Positions 9,333 through 16,878 of a DNA stretch of 64,000 nucleotides are shown here, piece by piece (the stretch's first letter is position 1; each line of letters opens with the position of its first letter). The DNA is from CALFBG01 sp045110315. GTDB taxonomy: Bacteria; Bacteroidota; Bacteroidia; Chitinophagales; Saprospiraceae. The notes beneath the pieces were generated by a model. The model was not told the DNA's origin and searched no databases. It saw nothing but the letters and a program-made list of their open reading frames with translations. A program made the translations under genes and the position numbers. The stretch is taken from the NCBI GenBank assembly GCA_045110315.1, contig JBGCFY010000099.1, positions 1 to 64,000 of the forward strand. The letters run 5' to 3'.

Positions 9333-12300
9333 TTATACATCATAGTTAAGGTTCGGCGCTAGCCATTGTTCCATTTTCTGGAAGCTCAAATCCTTGCGCT
9401 TTGCGTAATCCGCTACTTGATCTTTGGAGATTTCTCCTAAGCCAAAATATTTTGATTGAGGATGAGAAAAATACCAGCCACTAACGGCAGCAGCGGGATA
9501 CATGGCAAAACTTTCGGTGAGTTCCATCGTCGTATTTTTTGTAACGTCTAGGAGTTCGAATAAAGTTGCTTTCTCCGTATGATCAGGGCAAGCGGGATAG
9601 CCGGGCGCTGGTCGAATTCCCGTGTAAGTTTCTTTAATCAATTCTTCTTTGCTCAAATGTTCTTCTTGTGCGTATGCCCAAAACTCCTTACGGACTAATT
9701 CGTGCATTCGTTCTGCAAATGCTTCTGCCAAACGATCGGCCAAAGCTTTAAGCATAATGGCGTTATAGTCATCATTATCTGCTTCAAACTTTTTGACCCA
9801 TTGCTCAATTCCAATGCCCGTTGTAACGGCAAAACCACCAATGTAATCTGCGAGCCCCGTTTCTTTTGGTGCCATAAAATCGGTTAGACAAAGATTGACT
9901 TGATTACTCGCTTTTTGTCGTTGTTGACGAAGATGGTGTAAGTTATATTTTACGGTATTTCTCGTTTCGTCCGTATAAATTTCTATGTCATCATGATTCA
10001 CACTATTGGCAGGATAAAAGCCAAGGACTCCTTTTGCCGTCAGCCATTTTTCGTCGATAATTCTACGGAGTAAACTTTGTGCATCATTAAAAAGTTTTTT
10101 GGATTCTACCCCGATAATCTCATCTTCAAAAATGGCAGGATACTTTCCACGCAATTGCCAGCTTGCGAAGAATGGCGTCCAATCGATGTACTCCGAAAGT
10201 TCTTCTAAGGAATAATCGTCAAAAACTTTGGTGCCGAGGAAACTAGGTTTTGGTGGCGTATAGCCTTCCCAGTTCAATTGCAATTTATTTTCTCTCGCCT
10301 TATTAAGCGTAAGGTATTTTTTATTGGAAACGCGATTCGCTCTTGCTACGCGCACGCGATCGTATTCTGCGGTGACGGCACTGAGGTATTTTTCATCTTT
10401 TGCCATTAAAGAACGCGCTACGGACACACTTTTAGAAGCGTCCAAAACGTGGATGATGGGACCACTATATTGAGGCTCTACTTTTACAGCCGTGTGGGTT
10501 TTGGAAGTGGTTGCACCTCCAATCATGAGTGGCATGGTAAATCCTCTCCGCTCCATTTCTTTCGCTACAAAAACCATTTCATCCAAAGAAGGAGTAATCA
10601 AACCACTGAGTCCAATGATATCTACGTTCTCTGCGATGGCTGCTTTTAAAATTTGATCACAAGAAACCATCACCCCGAGGTCAACGATTTCAAAATTATT
10701 ACAAGCCAAGACTACCCCGACGATATTTTTACCAATATCGTGTACATCTCCTTTTACGGTAGCCATCAAAATTTTTCCTTGAGAAGATTTAGCGCCACTG
10801 GCTTTTTCTGCGTCAATGAATGGCGTTAAATATGCGACGGCTTTTTTCATGACCCGCGCACTTTTGACGACCTGCGGCAAAAACATTTTACCTTCTCCAA
10901 ATAAGTCTCCCACCACATTCATTCCTGCCATTAAGGGCTCTTCGATGACGAGCAGGGACGATTTGTACTTGAGTCGTGCTTCTTCTACGTCTTCGTCAAT
11001 ATAAGTTGTAATTCCTTTTACCAAAGAATGGATTAAACGCTTTTCGAGGGATTCTTCTCGCCAAGACAAATCTTTTTCTAAAACTTTACCGCCACCTTTT
11101 ACGCGTTCTGCATAATCCGTTAATGCTTCGGTAGCGTTTGAATTTTTATTAAATAAAACATCTTCGACGAGCGTCAAGAGTTCACCAGGAATATCTTCAT
11201 AAATTTCAATCAATCCCGCATTCACGATTCCCATATCCATGCCCGCTTTAATGGCGTGGAAAAGGAAAGCGGAGTGCATCGCTTCCCGTACGGCATTATT
11301 TCCTCGAAAAGAGAAAGAAATATTACTAACACCACCACTGATTTTTGCGCCGGGGCATTGTGCTTTAATCGTGCGAGTGGCTTCGATGAAGTTGATCGCA
11401 TATTCGTTATGTTCTTCAATTCCCGTGGCAACGGCAAAAATATTGGGATCGAAAATAATATCTTGTGGTCGGAAGTCGACCTCTTCGGTGAGAATTTTAT
11501 AGGCTCGTTGGCAAATTTCAATTTTCCGTTCCGTGGTATCTGCTTGACCATCTTCGTCGAAAGCCATCACGACAACTGCGGCACCGTACCGTTTAACAAT
11601 TTTAGCTTGTCGGATAAATTCAGGAATGCCTTCCTTCATCGAAATAGAATTGACGATACATTTTCCTTGCACACATTTGAGTCCCGCTTCGATTACTTCA
11701 AACTTAGAGGAATCAATCATGATTGGCAACTTTGCGATGTCTGGTTCTGACATCAGCATATGTAAAAATTCTACCATAGCTTTTTTAGAATCCAGTAAGC
11801 CTTCGTCCATGTTGACGTCGATAATTTGTGCGCCACCATCGACTTGTTGCTGTGCTACGGTAAGTGCTTCGTTGAAATCGCCAGACTTAATGAGTCGCGC
11901 AAATTTGCGGGAACCCGTTACGTTGGTTCGTTCTCCAATGTTGATGAAGTTTAAACCCGGTCGAATGACGAGCGGCTCCAAACCACTCAATTCGGTAAAA
12001 TTATCTACTTCGGGAATTTTTCTAGTTGGCAATTGCTCAACGGCACTCGCCATTGCTCGAATATGATCGGGTGTAGTACCGCAGCATCCACCAATAATAT
12101 TAACTAAGCCACTCGCCGCAAAATCTTCAATGAAACTCGACATTTCGTTGGCCGTTTGATCATATTCGCCGAATTCGTTGGGTAGTCCAGCGTTGGGATA
12201 AGCACTAACGTTGCAATCGGCAATTTTAGAAAGCGATTGAATGTGCGGTCGCATTTCTGCGGCACCTAAGGCACAATTCAGCCCTACACTGAACAAGTCC

Positions 12301-13007
12301 ATATGATTGACTGAAATCCAGAATGCTTCGACGGTTTGTCCAGAAAGGGTTCGACCACTGGCGTCAGTAATTGTTCCTGAAATCATAATGGGCCATTTGC
12401 GACCCTGTTCTTCAAAATAGCGATCTAAAGCAAAAAGTGCCGCTTTACAATTGAGGGTATCAAAAATAGTTTCAATCAAAAAGATATCGACTTCACCATC
12501 TCCTAAACCTCGCGCTTGTTCGTAGTAAGCCGCTGCGAGTTGATCGAAAGTGACCGCTCGATAACCAGGATTATTGACGTCGGGAGAAAGGGAAGCTGTT
12601 CGATTGGTTGGTCCCATTGCTCCGGCGACGAACCTCGGTTTGTCAGGATTTTTCTCGGTATATGCTTGGGCTGCTTTTTTAGCAATTTTAGCAGATGCTA
12701 GATTGATTTCGTAGGCGTAGGCTTCCAATTTATAATCAGCTTGTGCGATGGACGTAGCACTAAAAGTATTGGTTTCAATAATATCAGCGCCCGCTTCGAG
12801 GTATTCTTTATGAATGTCCTCAATGATTTGTGGTTGTGTGATGGAAAGAATATCGTTATTCCCTTGAATATCGAGTGGATAATCTACGAATCGATCTCCT
12901 CGAAAATCTTTTTCTTTAAGTTTATATCGTTGGATCATGGTTCCCATGGCACCATCCATTACTAAGATTCTTTCCTTAACGACATTTTCTAATGTTTTCC
13001 CTGACAT
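9333..13007 (-). CDS. metH: Cobalamin-dependent methionine synthase
   Basis: At 1224 aa this is a full-length four-module MetH. The homocysteine domain has zinc ligands Cys245 (GLNCALGA) and Cys308/Cys309 (GGCCGTTPDH). The pterin-binding module carries NIGERTNVTGSRKF, the B12 domain has GDVHDIGKNIVG with His756 as the lower cobalt ligand, and the C-terminal AdoMet reactivation domain ends with RPAPGYPACPDH. It transfers the methyl group from 5-methyltetrahydrofolate to homocysteine in the cytoplasm. It is the first gene of a likely metH-wbpD-wbpB operon, with a candidate promoter and structured leader upstream. It is a housekeeping gene, notable because a plasmid-type origin lies only about 14 kb away. 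Confidence 0.97.
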   Translation of the reverse strand: MSGKTLENVVKERILVMDGAMGTMIQRYKLKEKDFRGDRFVDYPLDIQGNNDILSITQPQIIEDIHKEYLEAGADIIETNTFSATSIAQADYKLEAYAYEINLASAKIAKKAAQAYTEKNPDKPRFVAGAMGPTNRTASLSPDVNNPGYRAVTFDQLAAAYYEQARGLGDGEVDIFLIETIFDTLNCKAALFALDRYFEEQGRKWPIMISGTITDASGRTLSGQTVEAFWISVNHMDLFSVGLNCALGAAEMRPHIQSLSKIADCNVSAYPNAGLPNEFGEYDQTANEMSSFIEDFAASGLVNIIGGCCGTTPDHIRAMASAVEQLPTRKIPEVDNFTELSGLEPLVIRPGLNFINIGERTNVTGSRKFARLIKSGDFNEALTVAQQQVDGGAQIIDVNMDEGLLDSKKAMVEFLHMLMSEPDIAKLPIMIDSSKFEVIEAGLKCVQGKCIVNSISMKEGIPEFIRQAKIVKRYGAAVVVMAFDEDGQADTTERKIEICQRAYKILTEEVDFRPQDIIFDPNIFAVATGIEEHNEYAINFIEATRTIKAQCPGAKISGGVSNISFSFRGNNAVREAMHSAFLFHAIKAGMDMGIVNAGLIEIYEDIPGELLTLVEDVLFNKNSNATEALTDYAERVKGGGKVLEKDLSWREESLEKRLIHSLVKGITTYIDEDVEEARLKYKSSLLVIEEPLMAGMNVVGDLFGEGKMFLPQVVKSARVMKKAVAYLTPFIDAEKASGAKSSQGKILMATVKGDVHDIGKNIVGVVLACNNFEIVDLGVMVSCDQILKAAIAENVDIIGLSGLITPSLDEMVFVAKEMERRGFTMPLMIGGATTSKTHTAVKVEPQYSGPIIHVLDASKSVSVARSLMAKDEKYLSAVTAEYDRVRVARANRVSNKKYLTLNKARENKLQLNWEGYTPPKPSFLGTKVFDDYSLEELSEYIDWTPFFASWQLRGKYPAIFEDEIIGVESKKLFNDAQSLLRRIIDEKWLTAKGVLGFYPANSVNHDDIEIYTDETRNTVKYNLHHLRQQRQKASNQVNLCLTDFMAPKETGLADYIGGFAVTTGIGIEQWVKKFEADNDDYNAIMLKALADRLAEAFAERMHELVRKEFWAYAQEEHLSKEELIKETYTGIRPAPGYPACPDHTEKATLFELLDVTKNTTMELTESFAMYPAAAVSGWYFSHPQSKYFGLGEISKDQVADYAKRKDLSFQKMEQWLAPNLNYDV

Positions 13008-13027
13008 ATTGAAAGCAGATTATAGAT

Positions 13028-13077
13028 TAAAAGAGATCAGTATGTACCTCAAGTACTAAGACCTCCTTACTCTTTTA
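13028..13077 (-). promoter_or_regulatory. Structured metH leader (outer 8-bp stem enclosing a second hairpin)
   Basis: On the metH strand, TAAAAGAG (13077-13070) pairs perfectly with CTCTTTTA (13035-13028), enclosing 34 nt that contain a second inverted repeat GTAC-TTGAG-GTAC and an AGGAGG run. It ends about 20 nt before the metH start. The shape suggests a cis-regulatory leader. I cannot match it by eye to the SAM or cobalamin riboswitch consensus. Confidence 0.4.
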
Positions 13078-13099
13078 GTTTGGTAGATTTAAATAAACG

Positions 13100-13107
13100 C
13101 AAAGTTA
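13100..13107 (-). promoter_or_regulatory. Candidate metH promoter -7 box
   Basis: Read on the minus strand the bases are TAACTTTG, a match to the Bacteroidota -7 consensus TAnnTTTG. Transcription from here would begin near 13094 and give a leader of about 85 nt. No clear TTTG element was seen about 19 bases upstream; that interval is occupied by an inverted repeat instead. Confidence 0.45.
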
Positions 13108-13113
13108 CTTTTC

Positions 13114-13150
13114 ATTTAGCAACAAGGCATATCGCTGATTGTTGCTAAAT
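13114..13150. promoter_or_regulatory. Perfect 12-bp inverted repeat just upstream of the metH -7 box
   Basis: ATTTAGCAACAA (13114-13125) and TTGTTGCTAAAT (13139-13150) are perfect complements separated by 13 bases. Neither side has a T-run, so it is not a convincing terminator. Its place over the expected -33 region of the metH promoter suggests a binding site for a dimeric regulator. The nearby Crp/Fnr protein is one possible candidate, but the site does not look like a standard Crp or Fnr box. Confidence 0.45.
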
Positions 13151-13335
13151 TAGACGCAAAAATATACAAATATTACTAGATTTTCATTTGTAGGCATTCG
13201 GAATAGAAAAACAAGTCATTACAAACAAATTAGAAGTAGGTTGAGAGACAGTTTTAGGAGCTAGGATTGGTGAAAAATTGATGAAAAAAGAGTTGTTTCT
13301 ATCGAAAATTTAGTGTTTTTGGTTTTTGTAGCAAC

Positions 13336-13380
13336 AAAAAAATCGCTTGTCCTTATCTTTCGATAATTACAAGCGATTTC
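13336..13380 (-). terminator. Rho-independent terminator of the Crp/Fnr gene
   Basis: On the minus strand AAATCGCTTGT (13379-13369) pairs perfectly with ACAAGCGATTT (13350-13340), followed by further T residues. It starts about 36 nt past the stop codon of the Crp/Fnr-family gene. Confidence 0.75.
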
Positions 13381-13415
13381 ACAATCGTATACTTATATTT
13401 TCTTTGGATAAAAGC

Positions 13416-14096
13416 TTAAGCGAGCTTAGCTAAATCCCGGATTAAAATCGTACGGCGATTAAAAAAGATTAAGTTGGACTTTTTTAATTCATTGAGTACC
13501 GAAGTTACGGTTTGACGAGATGTTCCCGTGATGTTGGCGATATCTTGCTGGGTTAAAGAATGCTTTACCAGCATTTCGAAACCTACTTTGCGACCGCGGG
13601 TGATGGCAGAATCTCGGATGAAGTCAATAATTCTAGTTCGAGCATCCTTAAAGATAAGCGATTCTAATCTACTTTCAGCTTTTCTTAAACGGCTTCCCAT
13701 CAGTAACAATATTTTATTAGCGACGTATGGGTTAGCTTGCATTATTTTTTGAAAGTCACTTACTTTAAGGCTGTAATAATGAACCTCTTCGTTCATGGCT
13801 TTTGCAAAATCTTGGCGTTCCTCTTCTCCTACAATTCCAAGTTCCCCGAACATTGCTAGAGGGTGTAAAATAGATTTAATAATTTCTTTTCCATCATTGG
13901 AATGTGTACCTATTTTGACGGTACCTTTTACTAAGAAAAGAATTCTATCAGAAGCCTCGCCGGGCAAATAGAGAAAATTATATTTAGACTTGATTTTATA
14001 TTCGGTTACTTTGGCTAAGAAGCTCAATTCTTCTACCGTAATATTTTCAAATAGGGGAAATTGTCTCAATAAGGTTATTTGTGAAGTATTATCCAT
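13416..14096 (-). CDS. Crp/Fnr-family transcriptional regulator
   Basis: A 226-aa protein with an N-terminal cyclic-nucleotide-binding beta-roll (about residues 10-130; LPGEASDRILFLVKGTVKIG) and a C-terminal winged helix whose recognition region is SLTQQDIANITGTSRQTVTSVLNELKKS. No cysteine cluster of the Fnr [4Fe-4S] type is present, so a small-molecule or redox-independent effector is more likely. It is a single-gene unit with its own terminator. Upstream, the coding strand has a run of eight G (14148-14155 as C), which could vary in length or be a sequencing weak point. Targets are unknown. Confidence 0.9.
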   Translation of the reverse strand: MDNTSQITLLRQFPLFENITVEELSFLAKVTEYKIKSKYNFLYLPGEASDRILFLVKGTVKIGTHSNDGKEIIKSILHPLAMFGELGIVGEEERQDFAKAMNEEVHYYSLKVSDFQKIMQANPYVANKILLLMGSRLRKAESRLESLIFKDARTRIIDFIRDSAITRGRKVGFEMLVKHSLTQQDIANITGTSRQTVTSVLNELKKSNLIFFNRRTILIRDLAKLA

Positions 14097-14377
14097 AATT
14101 ACTGAATTTTCGTAAATTTTGTATAATACTAGACACTATTTTTTGCTCCCCCCCCTACGGAGTGGACTATTTTTTTGAGAAAAATTTGTTTTTTTTTGGA
14201 AAAGCTGGCAAAATATTGCGTTTCAAGGGAAGAAGAAGCTATTTAAACGCTTAAAAAACAGCTTATTCGGAATATTTTTTTTTGCAAGTGGGAAAAATTG
14301 ATATTAAATATTGAGCGCTTTTTTTATCTAAGAATAGAGTCTTTGGGGAAGGAAAAATTAAGAATTATTGCCAATAC

Positions 14378-15313
14378 TTAACCTGCTAGTGTAAAAACGA
14401 AGCTAGTTCCTGCTCCTTTTTCCGATTCAAACTTGATACTACCGCCGTGCATCTTAACTGCTTTTTTGCAAATGGCTAAACCTATTCCCGTTCCGGGACG
14501 ATTTCCTTGATTGAGTCGCTGAAAAGGTAGAAAAGCTTTATCCTGATAACAAGGTTCAATGCCAATGCCATTATCAACGATTTTGAACTCCCATAACTCC
14601 TCCTCTACCTTCCGGCAATGGATATTAATGATGGGATGTTCTTCTGATCTAAACTTAATTGCATTTTCAATCAAATTCTGGAAAAGCTGAATAATGGATG
14701 ACTTTTTGGCTGGGATGACCGGTAATTGATCTACAATTTTGATTTTTACTTGGTGCTCTTCAATGATCGTTCCGAGGTTGAACTGGATTAGTTCAATGAT
14801 ATTGTATAAATTGACCGCCTCCAAACCTTTTACACTGTGACCTACTTTGGAATACTCCAGTAAATCACAAATGATCATATTCATTTGTTTGGTGCCATTT
14901 ACTACGAAATCGAGGTATTCGTTGGCTTCTCCATCGAGTTGGTGTTGATATTTGCGTTGTAGGATTTGTGCAAAATTAGAGATGTTTCGCAGCGGACTCT
15001 TAAGATCATGAGAAGCGATGTACGAGAACTGCTCTACTTCGTTGTAAGAATGTTTGAGCTCTTTTAATCTCAGTTTGAGTTGCTCTGATTGTTCTTCAAC
15101 CAGTTCTTTTTGAGCCCCCAACTCGGCTATGGTGGCATTTAAGACATTGGTTACAATCGTTTTGTCTTTAGAAATTCTTTCTACTCTAAATGCTAAGCCT
15201 TGCTGTTGCTTTTTTATCTTTTTTAAATGGATGGCAAATTCTTCCTTTTTTTCTTTAGGGAGATTAAGTGCTTCAATCTGATTTGCCAATGCCTCGATTG
15301 CATCCTCTTTCAT
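14378..15313 (-). CDS. Sensor histidine kinase, partner of the FIST protein
   Basis: A 311-aa soluble kinase with no membrane segment. Residues 1-85 are charged and helical (likely coiled coil). The H-box is SYIASHDLKSPLRN with His102; the N-box is ENAIKFRSEE, followed by DNGIGIEP and GTGIGLAICKKAVKMHGGS of the HATPase domain. It starts 1 bp after the FIST gene stop, so the two are co-transcribed and the FIST protein is probably its input. No response regulator lies next to it. Confidence 0.9.
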   Translation of the reverse strand: MKEDAIEALANQIEALNLPKEKKEEFAIHLKKIKKQQQGLAFRVERISKDKTIVTNVLNATIAELGAQKELVEEQSEQLKLRLKELKHSYNEVEQFSYIASHDLKSPLRNISNFAQILQRKYQHQLDGEANEYLDFVVNGTKQMNMIICDLLEYSKVGHSVKGLEAVNLYNIIELIQFNLGTIIEEHQVKIKIVDQLPVIPAKKSSIIQLFQNLIENAIKFRSEEHPIINIHCRKVEEELWEFKIVDNGIGIEPCYQDKAFLPFQRLNQGNRPGTGIGLAICKKAVKMHGGSIKFESEKGAGTSFVFTLAG

Positions 15314-15314
15314 A

Positions 15315-16454
15315 TTAAACTTCTTTTAGGCCAATGAAAGTAACAGTCGCATTGTGAAATTCACAGTCTCCTTTTTCAACATTCCCGATCTCGCCGTAGC
15401 TAAAAAAACCAATAAGTGGTTTATTCCAATAGTCATAAATACCTTCCACTTCTGATTCAATCATCGGGCCAAATGCGGTATGCCTAGCCTTACAAGATAC
15501 CAAGATAATGGCATCCATCTCGGAGTGTGTTTTGTAAAATTGACCAAATAGGTTGACCGTTTCTTCCATTACTTCAAAACTTGGAGCGATACTGAATTGA
15601 AACTGATCACCTCGCTTAACGCCTCCTGCAAGAATCAGGGAACCATTTTTTTCGTCGGCAATTAAAGGAGAGCGTAGCACGGAGTAGCCACCTGGTCGCA
15701 TTACTTGTAGTGGATATTGACCACTGAGCGTTTCTAGTGTTACACTTTTAGGATCTTGTTCTCTACCATAGAAACCAAAATATTTAATAAAAAAGTCCAA
15801 GGCAGGTTGATCATTAATTTCGTACAAAAGATTGCCTTCGGCTTTCGTAATTGTATTAACTGTTCCGATTGATTCCCAACCACTCGTGGCCATGCCGGCA
15901 ACTTCAATTTTTTGAGTATCAATGATTAGAGATACAATCCCATTGTTACTTTGCCATTGGTTGGAAAAAACAATCGTTTCTTGCATTCTCAAATCGTCGC
16001 TAGATAAGCCACCATAAATTGGAATCTGCTTTTGTACACCATCTTTTACTCCTAAGATAATTTGCTGCGCATCAACTCTAAACCCTCCCGAAAATAGAAT
16101 AAGTGCTGGATCATCGAAAGCCTCTTTAGTATGCACCCCGATTTCGTGGGCGATCTGATAAGTCGTCATTTCTCCTGTTTCTTTGGTGCACAAGCGATAG
16201 TAACCTCTGTTCATGTCCATTACCATCACCGAAATTTTCTCCTCGACGACTTCTCGATCACAAATTTCGCCTGAACTACTGCAGGCTAGTAAGTCAATTT
16301 GATGTTCATCAAAAACACTAGATAATGCTTTGAAGTCAAATTTGATGGAAGAAAATACAATTGCGAGGGTTGGATGAAAATTGGAGGATTTGAATTCAGA
16401 GAGGATTTCGTCGACTTGTTCAATCGAATTGGCATAGAACGATTTAGTATTCAT
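15315..16454 (-). CDS. FIST N/C-domain sensory protein
   Basis: A 379-aa protein matching the FIST architecture: an N-terminal domain with LACSSSGEIC and ILFSGGFRVDAQQIILGV, and a C-terminal domain with IILVSCKARHTAFGPMIESEV and NKPLIGFFSYGEIGN near the end. FIST domains are thought to bind small ligands, probably amino acids, for signal-transduction proteins. No transmembrane segment or enzyme domain is visible, so signalling must pass to the kinase encoded 1 bp downstream. Family recognised from motifs; ligand unknown. Confidence 0.85.
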   Translation of the reverse strand: MNTKSFYANSIEQVDEILSEFKSSNFHPTLAIVFSSIKFDFKALSSVFDEHQIDLLACSSSGEICDREVVEEKISVMVMDMNRGYYRLCTKETGEMTTYQIAHEIGVHTKEAFDDPALILFSGGFRVDAQQIILGVKDGVQKQIPIYGGLSSDDLRMQETIVFSNQWQSNNGIVSLIIDTQKIEVAGMATSGWESIGTVNTITKAEGNLLYEINDQPALDFFIKYFGFYGREQDPKSVTLETLSGQYPLQVMRPGGYSVLRSPLIADEKNGSLILAGGVKRGDQFQFSIAPSFEVMEETVNLFGQFYKTHSEMDAIILVSCKARHTAFGPMIESEVEGIYDYWNKPLIGFFSYGEIGNVEKGDCEFHNATVTFIGLKEV

Positions 16455-16609
16455 AGGCAGAAAATAGGATTTAGAATTTGATATAGATACCTTAGTTATA
16501 AGACTAATGACAACTTAATTATAGCAACTATGTTGTAATAATCTAAAACAGTCAAAAATAGTACCATATTCGGAGGGGATACTAGCCAGAATGGTAGGTT
16601 GAGGGTACT

Positions 16610-16647
16610 AAAAATGGTTTCCGTCGAAACCAACGAAAACCATTTTT
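16610..16647 (-). terminator. Inverted repeat, possible terminator of the CotH gene
   Basis: AAAAATGGTTT (16610-16620) and AAACCATTTTT (16637-16647) form a perfect 11-bp stem with a 16-nt loop. Its arms end in A and T runs, so it could act in both directions. It lies between the MITE-like repeat downstream of the CotH gene and the start of the FIST gene. Confidence 0.45.
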
Positions 16648-16654
16648 AAATAAG

Positions 16655-16851
16655 GAAGTTGTTTCAAAATAGATCTAAATACCTGCAGCTAAAGCATTGC
16701 AACCCAGTCCTTCCCCTTATTTCTCGTCACCGCAGCTATGGCTGCATAAATTCTGAATAGAATTTACCGCTTGCGGATGGGATGCAAAAGAGCTTCGTCC
16801 TGACTTATAAGCCTTTATCTTCGGTTGCTAACATCATAGCAAAACAACTTC
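16655..16851 (-). repeat. MITE-like repeat, copy A
   Basis: A 197-bp element bounded by inverted ends GAAGTTGTTT / AAACAACTTC. Read on the minus strand it matches the element at 57059-57222 over most of its length, sharing TCAGGACGAAGCTCTTTT, GCAGCCATAGCT, TGGGTTGCAATGCTTT and AGATCTATT in the same order. This copy has about 34 extra bases containing a hairpin (TAAATTC/GAATTTA). It has no coding capacity and sits just past the CotH gene stop. Confidence 0.65.
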
Positions 16852-16878
16852 AAGCAAAATCGAATAAAAGGTATAAAT

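Noticed and set aside
11222..12066. Long open frames antisense to and within metH
   Set aside because: They overlap a clearly complete methionine synthase, have no recognisable domains and low-complexity composition; they are shadows of the real gene.
13028..13077. Cobalamin or SAM riboswitch
   Set aside because: The stem-loops do not show the conserved cores I know for these classes; only a generic structured leader is claimed.
14148..14155. Run of eight C as a phase-variation tract
   Set aside because: It lies about 50 bp upstream of the Crp/Fnr start with no repeat-flanked promoter evident; length variation cannot be judged from one sequence.
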